DNA from: Mesorhizobium sp. M4B.F.Ca.ET.203.01.1.1
GTDB lineage: Bacteria; Pseudomonadota; Alphaproteobacteria; Rhizobiales; Rhizobiaceae
Direction of reading: 5' to 3'
DNA length: 64,000 bases
NCBI RefSeq assembly: GCF_004791025.1
Contig: NZ_SRUO01000009.1
Coordinates: 1 to 64,000, forward strand
This document shows, piece by piece, positions 18,541-27,240 of the stretch. The notes beneath the pieces are model-generated. The model made no database searches, was not told the DNA's origin, and saw only the letters and a list, made by a program, of their open reading frames with translations. The position numbers were made by a program, and so were the translations under genes. The stretch's first letter is position 1. The number at the start of each line of letters is the position of its first letter.

Positions 18541-18616
18541 GGCATGTCTCCGCTATCGCTGACCGGAAATTACGCGGTCCCCGGCACGCTTCCCACCCGA
18601 TTCCTGCCAAGCAGCG

Positions 18617-18700
18617 TCAGTCGATGAGCGCGTCGAGCCCGCGCACCAGCGCCTTGCCGGCCCAGCCGGTCGCGCCGGCCATTATCACACGTATCGCCAT
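18617..18700 (-). pseudogene. Remnant of a dapB-like NAD(P)-binding gene (27 codons)
   Basis: A frame starting at ATG 18700 reads MAIRVIMAGATGWAGKALVRG and stops after 27 codons. GATGWAG is the nucleotide-binding GxxGxxG motif at the N-terminus of dihydrodipicolinate-reductase-like proteins. An AAGAGGA ribosome-binding site is still in place. The sequence after the stop shows no further similarity in any frame, so the rest of the gene seems deleted. A functional microprotein is possible but less likely. Confidence 0.5.
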
Positions 18701-18752
18701 CGTCGGATCCTCTTGCGCGATCTTCGTTGGCCCTGGACATCAAGCGATATGG

Positions 18753-18782
18753 AAAGAGCCGGCTCATTCAAGCCGGGCTCTT
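18753..18782 (-). terminator. Probable terminator of the OmpA-like gene
   Basis: GAGCCCGGCT and AGCCGGCTC form a hairpin with a short TTT run on the minus strand, starting 25 bp after the OmpA-like stop codon. The T-tract is short, so efficiency is uncertain. Confidence 0.5.
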
Positions 18783-18806
18783 CCAGGCGAAGGCCTGACG
18801 CGGGCG

Positions 18807-19364
18807 CTATCGGATGAAGTCGTCGAAGCGGCGCAAGGTCACCCTGCGGTTGCGCCAGTTCTCCTGCTGTGTCGGCACCAGCAGGAACTCCTCGCCATAG
18901 CCGACGGTTTCGAGCGCATGGCCGGGCACGCCGAACTCGCGCACCAGCGTCCGCTTCAGCGAGGCGGCGCGCTGCTCCGAGAGGATCTGGTTCGACTGGA
19001 AGGAGCCGACCGCATCGGTATGGCCCTCGATCAGGATGCGGGCGCCGCGATCGCGCCGCAGGATGCGGTGCAGCGCATCGGCGATGTTGTCGATCTTGCC
19101 GTATTGCGACTCCGAGATCGCAGCCGAGCCGAAGGCGAAGTTGATCGACTGGATGTCGATCGAGCGCGCCATGCGCCTGAGATCCGGCCGGCGCTTGAAT
19201 TCGCGGATGGTGACGCGCTGATTGGGGCGCAGCTTCACCCGGGGCGCGGCCTCGAGCTGGCGCTCGATCGTCGCGGCGGAAGGCGTGGTGGCCTGTGCAA
19301 ATGCAAGGCTCGGCATGGCAAGTGCCGCAATCATGGCAACGGCAAATGTACGTCGGGTCAGCAT
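18807..19364 (-). CDS. OmpA family outer-membrane/peptidoglycan-associated protein
   Basis: This 185-residue protein has a cleavable signal peptide (residues 1-23, ending SLAFAQA) and a C-terminal OmpA peptidoglycan-binding domain: SINFAFGSAAISESQYGKIDNIADAL, ILIEGHTDAVGSFQSNQILSEQRAASLKRTL, and VGYGEEFLLVPTQQENWRNRRV. It lacks a beta-barrel and should tether the envelope to the cell wall. The NRRV arginine and the TDxxG loop are intact. The ATG at 19364 is chosen because it begins the signal peptide. Confidence 0.92.
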   Translation of the reverse strand: MLTRRTFAVAMIAALAMPSLAFAQATTPSAATIERQLEAAPRVKLRPNQRVTIREFKRRPDLRRMARSIDIQSINFAFGSAAISESQYGKIDNIADALHRILRRDRGARILIEGHTDAVGSFQSNQILSEQRAASLKRTLVREFGVPGHALETVGYGEEFLLVPTQQENWRNRRVTLRRFDDFIR

Positions 19365-19549
19365 GTCTTTCTCCTTCGGCCCGTCCTTCTGACGGGCGCG
19401 TTGATCTTGCCGACACCTTGGCAAAGTCAGCCTGAAGCGAGGATGAACGAACAGATGCCAAGTTTTCCGACTGGCCAGACATGTCGCTCCGCGCCATGAT
19501 GCTCCCGGACGAACGCGGCGCGGTTGAGGGGCCTGGCGAGGATCCGAGC

Positions 19550-19960
19550 ATGATCACCGGAGGATGCCTGTGCGGCGCAGTCCGCTACGAAAGCAGCGCG
19601 GAGCCGATCACCACGCGCCTTTGCTGGTGCCGCTTCTGCCAGTATGTCGCGGCCGGCAACGCGGCGGTGAGCGTCTGCTTCCTGACGGCGCGGATCAAGA
19701 TCGCCGGCGAGACGCGCGACTATGAGAGCGTGGCCGATAGCGGCAACAGGATGCACCGGCGCTTTTGCCCGGCCTGCGGCGTGCATCTCTTCAGCGAGGC
19801 GGAGTCGCGCCCGCATCTGATTTTCGTGCGCGCCGGCACGCTCGACGATCCGAATATGATCAGGCCCGCGGCGACGATATGGACGGCCAAGGCGCCGGCC
19901 TGGGCCTGCATCGACACTTCGCTTCCGACCTTCGAGGGCCAGCCGCCGCCGGTGGCCTAG
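19550..19960 (+). CDS. GFA (glutathione-dependent formaldehyde-activating / CENP-V) family protein
   Basis: This 136-residue zinc protein shows GGCLCGAVRYES, then CWCRFCQ and FCPACGVHLF: the seven-cysteine pattern of the family. Many members have no proven S-hydroxymethylglutathione activity, so the substrate is open. The ATG at 19550 has GAGGA upstream. It converges on the GNAT gene with 12 bp between stops. Confidence 0.9.
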   Translation: MITGGCLCGAVRYESSAEPITTRLCWCRFCQYVAAGNAAVSVCFLTARIKIAGETRDYESVADSGNRMHRRFCPACGVHLFSEAESRPHLIFVRAGTLDDPNMIRPAATIWTAKAPAWACIDTSLPTFEGQPPPVA

Positions 19961-19972
19961 GCGGCATCGACA

Positions 19973-20545
19973 CTACGGCCGCATGACGCTCGCCGAACGC
20001 TCGGCGAAGGAAAGCGGGTGCACGATCTCCTTCTTCTGCGCCACCGGCGTGAAGCCGAGCTTCTGGTAGAGCGGCAGCGCCGCCGGGTGGTCGAGCGTGC
20101 AGGTCTGCACAGTCACCCGCTTCGGGCCATGCGACCAGGCAGCCGATATCGCAGCGCCCAGGAACCAGCGGCCGATGCCTTGCCCTTGCGCATGCTCCAT
20201 CATGCCGAAATAGGCGAGTTCCACCTCTTCCGGCAGATGCGGCTTGAGATCGAAGAAGCCGGCCGGCGCACCGTCGAGATAGAGCACCCTGATGTCGCGA
20301 TCCTCGCGGTGGAGGCCGGCCGAAAGCTCCTCGTCGCTCAGCCTCAGCACGTTCACCCAATGCCATTTGCGCCCCACCCGATCCATCAGGTAGCGGTAGA
20401 AATGCAGCGGAATATCCTTGGTCTTCAGGAGCGCGATCTGCCGGTTGTACGGGACAGGCGGCGACGCGGCCGGCGGCGCATGCATTTCGAGAAACGTTAC
20501 CGTGACGTCGATGTCCTGCAGCGCTCCGTTTTCCATCACGGTCAT
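19973..20545 (-). CDS. GNAT family N-acetyltransferase
   Basis: This 190-residue protein has the acetyl-CoA binding core AYFGMMEHAQGQGIGRWFLGAAI and the C-terminal HPAALPLYQKLGFTPVAQ of the GNAT fold. The substrate is unknown. Its start overlaps the sseA stop as ATGA, so it is the last gene of the cysK-alaX-sseA-GNAT series. An alternative start at 20536 has better spacing to AAGGA and would remove three residues. Confidence 0.88.
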   Translation of the reverse strand: MTVMENGALQDIDVTVTFLEMHAPPAASPPVPYNRQIALLKTKDIPLHFYRYLMDRVGRKWHWVNVLRLSDEELSAGLHREDRDIRVLYLDGAPAGFFDLKPHLPEEVELAYFGMMEHAQGQGIGRWFLGAAISAAWSHGPKRVTVQTCTLDHPAALPLYQKLGFTPVAQKKEIVHPLSFAERSASVMRP

Positions 20546-21393
20546 TCCTTGCCCGTCACCACGGGCGTATCGGCAAGCCCGCCCCATTCGGTCCATGAGC
20601 CGTCGTAAAGCCTGTTGTCGGTGTGGCCAAGCGTCTCCAGCGCCAGCGTGATCGCCGCCGCCGTTATGCCCGAGCCGCATGACGTGACGACCGGCTTCGA
20701 CAGATCTATGCCGGCATCCTCGATCACCTTGCGCAAACGATCCCTGGGCAGAAGCTCGCCGTTCTCGGCCAATGCCGTGACCGGCACGCTGCGCGCGCCC
20801 GGCATATGGCCGGAGCGGATGCCGGCGCGGGGCTCCGGATCGGTTCCGGCAAAACGGCCGGCGGATCGTGCATCGGCGATCTGGCTTTCCCGGCCGTCGA
20901 CGATGCGGCGCATTTCGGCGAGGCCGACGACGCGCGCGGCATCGAAGTCGGCGTGGAAGATGCAGGGCGCGATCTTCGTCGGCTCCGCCGTCACCGGGCG
21001 GCCCTGCGCCTTCCAGCGATCGAAGCCGCCGCTCAGTATGTAGACCTGGAAGACGCCCATGACCCGAAACATCCACCAGCCGCGCGGCGCCGAGAAATAG
21101 CCCGGGCCGTCATAGATCACGATCGTGTCGTCGGCCGAAACGCCCATGGCGCCGACATACTGCGCGAAATTTTGCGGCGACGGCAGCGTATGCGGAAGCC
21201 CGGTATCGGGGTCCGAAATGGCGTCCTGATCTAGGAAGCGGGCGCCGGGAATATGCGCCGCCTCATATTCGGCGCGTGCATCGCGCTTTTGCGCCGGCAG
21301 GTACCAGGAAGCGTCGATGATCGTCAGGCCGGGCTCGCCAAGGCGCTGCTGCAGCCAATCCGCGTCGACGATGAAAGGACTATCTTCGGCCAT
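20542..21393 (-). CDS. sseA: 3-mercaptopyruvate/thiosulfate sulfurtransferase
   Basis: This 283-residue enzyme has two rhodanese domains and transfers sulfane sulfur from 3-mercaptopyruvate. The catalytic loop SCGSGITA near residue 228 matches the CG[ST]G[VI]TA signature of mercaptopyruvate sulfurtransferases. The N-terminal inactive domain ends with FSAPRGWWMFRVMG. The ATG at 21393 follows GGGAGGAGAA; an upstream in-frame ATG at 21408 overlaps that site. Its place next to cysK points to cysteine and sulfur metabolism. Confidence 0.94.
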   Translation of the reverse strand: MAEDSPFIVDADWLQQRLGEPGLTIIDASWYLPAQKRDARAEYEAAHIPGARFLDQDAISDPDTGLPHTLPSPQNFAQYVGAMGVSADDTIVIYDGPGYFSAPRGWWMFRVMGVFQVYILSGGFDRWKAQGRPVTAEPTKIAPCIFHADFDAARVVGLAEMRRIVDGRESQIADARSAGRFAGTDPEPRAGIRSGHMPGARSVPVTALAENGELLPRDRLRKVIEDAGIDLSKPVVTSCGSGITAAAITLALETLGHTDNRLYDGSWTEWGGLADTPVVTGKE

Positions 21394-21427
21394 TCTTTCT
21401 CCTCCCATCTCGCAACAGTGTCGTCGA

Positions 21428-22171
21428 TCAGATCGCCGGCATCGGTCCGAAGCGGATGCGGAAACGCCGGTTCTCGCGGCCCTTCTTCTCGATCTTGCCG
21501 ATATGGATCTCGCCGACCTCGCCGGTGCTCTTCACATGGGTGCCGCCGCAGGGCTGGCTGTCGATCGAGGCATTTTCGCCGATGCAAACGAGGCGGATCC
21601 TGCCGGTACCGACAGGCGGGCGCACATTCTTTGACTTAACAAGACCGGGATTGGCCGCCAGTTCCGCGTCGTTGATCAGCCGGGTGAAGATCGGATGGTC
21701 GGCACGCACCAGTTCCATCAGCCTCGCCGTCACATCTTCCTTGGTGAAATTGGCATCGGGAATGTCGAAGTCGACGCGGCTGTCGTCCTCGGAAACGGCA
21801 GCGCCGGTGATCGGGAACGGACACACGACGGTGAGCAGGTGGCAGGCCGCGTGCATGCGCATCAGAAGATGCCGTCGCTCCCAGTCGATGGCGAGCTTGA
21901 GCCGCTCGCCGATCGTGGGTGCCGCTTGTCCGGGCGCCGGCACATGGATGATCTCGTCCTTGGTCTCGCCGGTGATGGTGGCGGCGATCGCGACCGGGCT
22001 GCCGTCGGCACGCTCAAGCCTGCCGGTGTCGCCGGGCTGGCCGCCCGAGGTTGCGTAGAAGATTGTCCGGTCGAGGATTATGCCCCCGCGCTCGTTGATC
22101 GCGACAACCGCCGCCTCGCTCGCCTTCAGGTAGGCGTCGTCACGAAACAGAGCTTCCGTCCGGTGCGCCAT
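21428..22171 (-). CDS. Alanyl-tRNA editing protein (AlaX type)
   Basis: This 247-residue free-standing editing domain should hydrolyse misacylated tRNA(Ala) (for example Ser-tRNA(Ala)). It shows FYATSGGQPGDTG, the metal-site HAACH near residue 107 and CGGTHVKSTGEVG near the C-terminus, the three features of AlaX/AlaRS editing domains. The ATG shares one base with the cysK stop (TGATG), indicating coupling. Confidence 0.94.
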   Translation of the reverse strand: MAHRTEALFRDDAYLKASEAAVVAINERGGIILDRTIFYATSGGQPGDTGRLERADGSPVAIAATITGETKDEIIHVPAPGQAAPTIGERLKLAIDWERRHLLMRMHAACHLLTVVCPFPITGAAVSEDDSRVDFDIPDANFTKEDVTARLMELVRADHPIFTRLINDAELAANPGLVKSKNVRPPVGTGRIRLVCIGENASIDSQPCGGTHVKSTGEVGEIHIGKIEKKGRENRRFRIRFGPMPAI

Positions 22172-23205
22172 CACGCGACCTTTTCGAAGGGCACCGAAAT
22201 GTCGGCCTTCTCTTCCATCCAGCCCGGCACCGGCAGGTTCTTCTCGCGCAGGAATTCGGGATTGAACAGTTTCGACTGGTAGCGCGTGCCGTAGTCGGCA
22301 AGGATCGTCACGATGGTGTGGCCCGGTCCCAGCTCGCGTGCCAGCCGGATGGCGCCGGCGATGTTGATGCCGGTCGAGCCGCCGACGCACAACCCCTCCT
22401 CCTGGATCAGGTCGAAGACGATCGGCAGCGCCTCCTCGTCCGGGATCTGGAAGGAGAAGTCCGGCTTGAAGCCTTCGAGGTTGGCGGTGATGCGCCCCTG
22501 GCCGATGCCTTCGGTGATCGAGCTGCCCTCGGCCTTCAATTCGCCGCTGGTGTAGAAACTGTAGAGCGCGGCGCCCAGCGGATCGGCGAGCCCGATCTTG
22601 ACTTGGCCGCTCTTGGCCTTCAGCCCGAGCCCGACGCCGGCCAGCGTCCCGCCGGAGCCGACCGCCGAGACGAACCCATCGACCTTGCCGCCGGTCTGGG
22701 TCCAGATCTCCTCAGCCGTCGTCCTGATATGGCCGTCGCGGTTGGCGACGTTGTCGAACTGGTTGGCCCAGATCGCGCCATTCGGCTCGGTGCGCGCCAA
22801 TTGCTCGGCCAGGCGCCCCGACAGCTTCACATAGTTGTTGGGGTTCTTGTAGGGCACCGCCGGCACCTCGATCAGCTCGGCGCCGAGCAATTTGATCGTG
22901 TCCTTCTTCTCCTGGCTCTGCGTGTCCGGAATGACGATCACCGTGCGATAGCCGAGCGCCTTGGCGACCAGCGTCAGGCCGATGCCGGTGTTGCCGGCCG
23001 TGCCCTCGACGATGACGCCGCCCGGCCTCAGCAATCCGCGCTGCTCGGCATCGCGGATGATGAACAGGCCGGCGCGGTCCTTGACCGACTGTCCCGGGTT
23101 CATGAACTCGGCCTTGCCCAGGATCTCGCAGCCGGTTGCTTCCGAGGCCTTGTTGAGGCGGATCAGGGGCGTGTTGCCGATCGCGTCGATCACAGAACGG
23201 GGCAT
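22171..23205 (-). CDS. cysK: Cysteine synthase A (O-acetylserine sulfhydrylase family)
   Basis: This 344-residue PLP enzyme makes cysteine from O-acetylserine and sulfide. It shows IGNTPLIRL, the PLP lysine in NPGQSVKDRA (about residue 44), EGTAGNTGIGL and the phosphate loop SAVGSGGTLAGVG. The TAGNTG form replaces the textbook TSGNTG, so it may be a specialised subtype. It is first of four overlapping genes (cysK, alaX, sseA, GNAT). The ATG at 23205 is the family start; the frame open from 23304 adds unconserved residues. Confidence 0.94.
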   Translation of the reverse strand: MPRSVIDAIGNTPLIRLNKASEATGCEILGKAEFMNPGQSVKDRAGLFIIRDAEQRGLLRPGGVIVEGTAGNTGIGLTLVAKALGYRTVIVIPDTQSQEKKDTIKLLGAELIEVPAVPYKNPNNYVKLSGRLAEQLARTEPNGAIWANQFDNVANRDGHIRTTAEEIWTQTGGKVDGFVSAVGSGGTLAGVGLGLKAKSGQVKIGLADPLGAALYSFYTSGELKAEGSSITEGIGQGRITANLEGFKPDFSFQIPDEEALPIVFDLIQEEGLCVGGSTGINIAGAIRLARELGPGHTIVTILADYGTRYQSKLFNPEFLREKNLPVPGWMEEKADISVPFEKVA

Positions 23206-23420
23206 CAAGGATTCCTTGTATGAGCGAGGCGAGACCCTAGAAACCCAAAGGCCCGGTTTCAAGGCAAGAATTCGCCTGGACCAGTCGCATTTCGGGCATT
23301 GCAATCTCCTGAATTCAGATGCCGTGTTCCGGCACGCATTTCAACCTTGCGCCGAAAAGCGCTCTTTTCATTCGATTCCTTCGCCGCTAGAGCACTACCG
23401 ACACACTGGCAGGACTTAGC

Positions 23421-24269
23421 ATGACACTCTATCGGGCCAACCCGAAGCATGGCGTCGCCTGGATCACGGGCGGCAGCAGCGGCATCGGCCGCGCACTGGC
23501 CAAGGATCTCGCCTCGAAGGGCTACGCCGTGGCGGTGAGCGCGCTCGCGGACGATCCGATCGACACGCTGATCGTCGAGACGGCGCAGATGCCCGGGCAT
23601 GTGAAGTCGTTTCCTTGCGACGTCACCGACGAGACGGGGATGGCAAGGACGGCCGCCGCGATCGAGAAGGACATGGGGCCGATCGTGCTCGCGGTCTTCA
23701 ACGCCGGCAACTACATCGCCACGCCGGGCGAGCATCTCGTGGTGCGCGATTTCCGCCGCTCCTTCGACGTCAACTATTTCGGCATCGTCAACGGCCTGGT
23801 GCCTGTCGTCGAGCATATGCGCGTGCGCGGGCGCGGCCATGTCGTTCTCGTCGGTTCGGTCACCGCCTATTCCGGCTGGCCGACCACCGCCGCCTATGGC
23901 GGCACCAAGGCGGCGATCAACATCCTGGCGGAATCGCTGAAATACGACTTCGACAAGATGAACATCAGGGTTCAGGTGATGAACCCGGGCTTCGTCGACA
24001 CCCCGCTGACGGAAAAGAACACGATGCCGATGCCGGGGCTGATGCCTGTCCACCGCGCATCCCGCCGCATGGTGCGCGGCATCGAGAAGGGTGGCTTCGA
24101 GGTCACCTTCCCCTACCGCATAAGCTGGCCGCTGAAATTGCTCGGCCTCTTGCCGCGACCAATCTGCCGCTGGGTGATCGGCATCACGACCGGCTGGAGG
24201 GCGCGGCCGCTGAATTTCGACCGCAAGCTGCCGGGCGTGGCCGACCAGGCGTCGGACCAGGCGAGCTGA
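23421..24269 (+). CDS. Short-chain dehydrogenase/reductase (SDR) family oxidoreductase
   Basis: This 282-residue classical SDR carries the nucleotide-binding GGSSGIGRA near residue 17-25, the NAG structural motif (FNAGNY), the catalytic Ser in LVGSVTAYSG and the YGGTK active-site Tyr/Lys pair. The substrate is unknown. The C-terminal 40 residues (TFPYRISWPLKLLGLLPRPICRWV) are hydrophobic and basic and suggest membrane association. The gene stands alone by spacing, divergent from cysK. Confidence 0.92.
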   Translation: MTLYRANPKHGVAWITGGSSGIGRALAKDLASKGYAVAVSALADDPIDTLIVETAQMPGHVKSFPCDVTDETGMARTAAAIEKDMGPIVLAVFNAGNYIATPGEHLVVRDFRRSFDVNYFGIVNGLVPVVEHMRVRGRGHVVLVGSVTAYSGWPTTAAYGGTKAAINILAESLKYDFDKMNIRVQVMNPGFVDTPLTEKNTMPMPGLMPVHRASRRMVRGIEKGGFEVTFPYRISWPLKLLGLLPRPICRWVIGITTGWRARPLNFDRKLPGVADQASDQAS

Positions 24270-24337
24270 TCTGGCGAACGGCGATTGCCTGTTACACGGC
24301 ACGGCCATAGGTTGAGAATTGTTGCTTGGAGCTTCTG

Positions 24338-25315
24338 ATGGGGCGGCGGATCGTGCTTGCGGTACTGGGGCTCGCTGTCATCTTCTCCATGGCCTTTGTT
24401 CTCGGCCCACGCGTGTCCGTCGACACGAGGATCCGTTTCGACCCTTCCATCATTGGCGACGATCCGCAGGCCTATCTGGCGCGCGAAGAGGCCGCCGTGC
24501 CCAACATCCGCGACGGGCTGGAAAAGGAGATCATCTGGGCAAATCCTATGGTTCACGCCAAGACGCCGCTGGCCATGGTCTACATCCATGGCTTCTCGGC
24601 CTCGAAGGGCGAGGTCCGGCCGCTGCCCGACGACGTCGCCGATGAGCTTGGTGCCAACCTGTTCTACACGCGCCTCACCGGCCACGGCCAGGACGGCGCC
24701 GCGATGGCCGAGGGCAGCGTCAATGCCTGGATCAACGACTACGAGGAGGCGCTCGCCATCGGCCGGGCGATCGGCGACAGGGTGATCGTCATTGCCACCT
24801 CGACGGGTGGCTCGCTGGCGGCATGGGCCGCGACAGAGCCGCGCGCCTCGGACGGGGTTGCGGCGATCGCGTTTATATCGCCCAACTTCGGCGTCAAGGC
24901 GTCCGGGGCGGAACTGCTCACCAAGCCCTGGGGCAAACAGATCGCCGAACTCGTCGGCGGCAAGGAGCGCAGCTTCCCGACCCGCAACGCGCTGCATGAA
25001 AAGTTCTGGACCCACCAATACCCGATGGCGGCGACACTGCCGATGCAGGCTCTGACCGAACTCGCCTATGCCGCGCCTGTGGAAAAGGCGACCATCCCTG
25101 CCCTCTTCATCTTTTCGGATTCGGACAGAGTGGTGCGGCCAGACCGCACCCGCGAGATCGCCGGGCGCTGGGGCGCGCCGCACGAGCTGGTGCCGGTCGA
25201 CGACACCGGCGACGCCGACAACCACGTCATTGCCGGAGACGCGCTGTCGCCGTCGACAACAGCCGTCCTCGCGGAGCGGATCGTCGTCTGGGTCAAGGCG
25301 CTGACCGGGCAGTAG
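24338..25315 (+). CDS. Alpha/beta hydrolase, membrane-anchored
   Basis: This 325-residue protein starts with one hydrophobic segment (RRIVLAVLGLAVIFSMAFVL), then an alpha/beta hydrolase domain: VYIHGFSASKGE (oxyanion region), nucleophile elbow ATSTGGSLA (about residue 157), an acid in FSDSDRVV and the histidine in DADNHVIAG. It most resembles the serine aminopeptidase / monoacylglycerol lipase-like group. A TTG 12 bp upstream is a possible alternative start. Confidence 0.87.
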   Translation: MGRRIVLAVLGLAVIFSMAFVLGPRVSVDTRIRFDPSIIGDDPQAYLAREEAAVPNIRDGLEKEIIWANPMVHAKTPLAMVYIHGFSASKGEVRPLPDDVADELGANLFYTRLTGHGQDGAAMAEGSVNAWINDYEEALAIGRAIGDRVIVIATSTGGSLAAWAATEPRASDGVAAIAFISPNFGVKASGAELLTKPWGKQIAELVGGKERSFPTRNALHEKFWTHQYPMAATLPMQALTELAYAAPVEKATIPALFIFSDSDRVVRPDRTREIAGRWGAPHELVPVDDTGDADNHVIAGDALSPSTTAVLAERIVVWVKALTGQ

Positions 25316-25324
25316 CCGTCACAA

Positions 25325-25360
25325 GAAAAAGGGCGACCGAAGCATCGCTACGATCGCCCT
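25325..25360 (-). terminator. Terminator of the RNA helicase gene
   Basis: GGGCGA (25331-25336) pairs with TCGCCC (25354-25359) around a long loop, followed on the minus strand by a T-run. It lies about 50 bp after the helicase stop codon and just after the convergent hydrolase stop. Confidence 0.65.
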
Positions 25361-25411
25361 CGCATTCACTGGTCGGCAGTCAGCTTAGGCAGGCTTGCCG
25401 AACCGCAGGCT

Positions 25412-26833
25412 TCAAGCCGCCCGCGTCGCCGGCCGCTTGCCGCCGAAGCGGCGCTTGTTGTTGCCCTTGAACGACTTGCGGCCCTCCGGACGCTCGCCTT
25501 GCGGCTTTGCCGCAAACGGCCGCTCGCCGTTCGGCTTGCCGCCGAACCGCTTCTTGCCGGAGCCGTTGTTGCCGCCGCCCGGACGCCGGCCGTCGCGGCG
25601 ACCATTGTGGTCGGCACGATCATTGGCCGGCTCGAAATGGCGCTCGTTCCGTTCCTTGGGATCGCGCTGCGGATCGGGGCTGCCGAGATGGTCGGCAGCG
25701 ATCGGCAGCTTGGCGCGGATGATGCGCTCCACCTGGCGCAGCTTGGCGTTCTCGGATGGATCGCAAAGCGTGATGGCGATGCCGTCCCTTCCGTTGCGGC
25801 CGGTGCGGCCGATGCGGTGGACATAGCTCTCCGCCTCGTCGGGCAGGTCGAAGTTCACGACATGGCTGATGCCGGGAACGTCGATGCCGCGCGCGGCGAT
25901 GTCGGTCGCGACCAGGATGCGCACCGAACCCTCACGGAAATCGTTGAGCGCCTTCTGACGGGCGTTCTGCGACTTGTTGCCATGGATGACGGCGGCCTTG
26001 AAGCCATCACGATCGAGATCCTTGGTCACCCTGTCGGCGCCATGCTTGGTGCGCGAAAAGATGATGACGGACTTCATCGCTTCGTCGGCGAGCATCTTCG
26101 ACAGCACCTGGCGCTTCTGCTTGGTGCGGGCAAGGACGACGCTCTGGACGATCTCAGCCGCCGCCGTGCTTTGCGGCGCGACTTCGACGCGAACGGGGTT
26201 CTTCAACAGGCCTTTGGCCAATTCGGCGATCTCGTCCGGCATGGTCGCCGAGAACAGCGCCGTCTGGCGGTCGGGCGCGGTCGCCTTGGCGATGCGCTTG
26301 ACGTCGTTGATGAAACCCATGTCGAGCATGCGGTCGCCTTCGTCGAGCACCAGCCATTTGGTGTCGGCGAGGATCAGATCGCCCTCACGCACCAGGTCGG
26401 TCAGCCGGCCGGGCGTGGCGATCAGGATATCGACGCCGGGCGCGATCTTCTTCACCTGGCTGAAGCGCGAGACGCCGCCGAGCACCAGCGCGGTCGAGAC
26501 ATGCGCGCCCTTGGCGAGGATCTTGATCGTGTCCTCGATCTGCACGGCGAGCTCGCGCGTCGGCGCCAGGATCAGCGCACGTGTGGTCTTCGGCCGGCGC
26601 TTGGTGCCGAGTCCGATGATCTTCGAGAGGATCGGCAGCGCGAAGGCCGCGGTCTTGCCCGAACCGGTCTGGGCGATGCCGAAAATGTCGCGGCCTTCCA
26701 GCTGCGGCGGGATCGCCTGGACCTGGATCGGCTTTGGATCCGTGAAGCCCGCGGCATGAGTGGCCTTGAGCAGCGCGCCGGAGATCCCGAGCGCGGCGAA
26801 ACCATTCTGTTCCGCTGTGTTTTCGTTGGTCAA
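25412..26833 (-). CDS. DEAD-box RNA helicase (RhlE-like)
   Basis: This 473-residue ATP-dependent RNA helicase has all core motifs: the Q-motif region, AQTGSGKTAAF, PTRELAVQ, the Walker B written DEGD rather than DEAD (residues about 165-168), SATM, and HRIGRTGRNGRDG. After about residue 375 comes a basic Gly/Arg/Lys-rich tail suited to RNA binding. It probably acts in ribosome assembly or mRNA decay, often at low temperature. The 407-bp gap upstream leaves room for a long leader. Confidence 0.94.
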   Translation of the reverse strand: MTNENTAEQNGFAALGISGALLKATHAAGFTDPKPIQVQAIPPQLEGRDIFGIAQTGSGKTAAFALPILSKIIGLGTKRRPKTTRALILAPTRELAVQIEDTIKILAKGAHVSTALVLGGVSRFSQVKKIAPGVDILIATPGRLTDLVREGDLILADTKWLVLDEGDRMLDMGFINDVKRIAKATAPDRQTALFSATMPDEIAELAKGLLKNPVRVEVAPQSTAAAEIVQSVVLARTKQKRQVLSKMLADEAMKSVIIFSRTKHGADRVTKDLDRDGFKAAVIHGNKSQNARQKALNDFREGSVRILVATDIAARGIDVPGISHVVNFDLPDEAESYVHRIGRTGRNGRDGIAITLCDPSENAKLRQVERIIRAKLPIAADHLGSPDPQRDPKERNERHFEPANDRADHNGRRDGRRPGGGNNGSGKKRFGGKPNGERPFAAKPQGERPEGRKSFKGNNKRRFGGKRPATRAA

Positions 26834-27240
26834 AATAATCTTCTTTCACGCGGCCTTCTGGCCGCAACATCGATGGCGGCAGGGCGCAACCTGCCGTCGA
26901 AAAATTGTCATGGAACGACAAGGCGGCGGACGGAACGTCCGCGCGGCTGCGCTGTCGTGCCCGCAAGCATCATGCCTCGGGGCTTTTTCGCCACTTTGTG
27001 ATGTACCGGAAAGAGGGGCCGATATACCGGAAAGAGGGAAAACAGACGCAACCAGTCTCATTCGTCGAGAAGGCCGGACAATGCCGGCCCAAGCGCCTAT
27101 GCCGCCGCATATGGACGAATTCGCCTCGGAATGCAAGGGCTGCATGCTGCAATGCAGCAAAACGGTGGCGAAAGCGGCGCTTGCACTCCCCTGCCCGCAT
27201 CATTTACGACAAACGCACCTATCCGTTTGGGGGACCGGCG
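26834..27240. other. Divergent intergenic region of the helicase and pccB genes, 407 bp
   Basis: There is no gene here with protein-like composition. It contains the paired direct repeat at 27004-27038 and a small dyad GCTGCA/TGCAGC near 27139-27158. The XRE-type regulator that usually sits divergent from pccB in rhizobia is not here. Confidence 0.6.
27004..27038. repeat. Two 14-bp direct repeats with 21-bp period
   Basis: The sequence TACCGGAAAGAGGG occurs at 27004-27017 and again at 27025-27038. The 21-bp period is two helical turns, which puts both on the same DNA face, as expected for cooperative regulator binding. It lies about 170 bp upstream of the helicase start and 200 bp upstream of pccB. 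Confidence 0.6.

Noticed and set aside
25507..25850. Plus-strand frames opposite the helicase tail
   Set aside because: They mirror the repetitive Gly/Arg/Lys codons of the helicase C-terminus.
26905..27240. N-terminal extension of PccB in frame
   Set aside because: The extra 112 codons are Arg/Cys-rich and contain the DNA direct repeat; the family starts at MKDVLKELERRR (27241).
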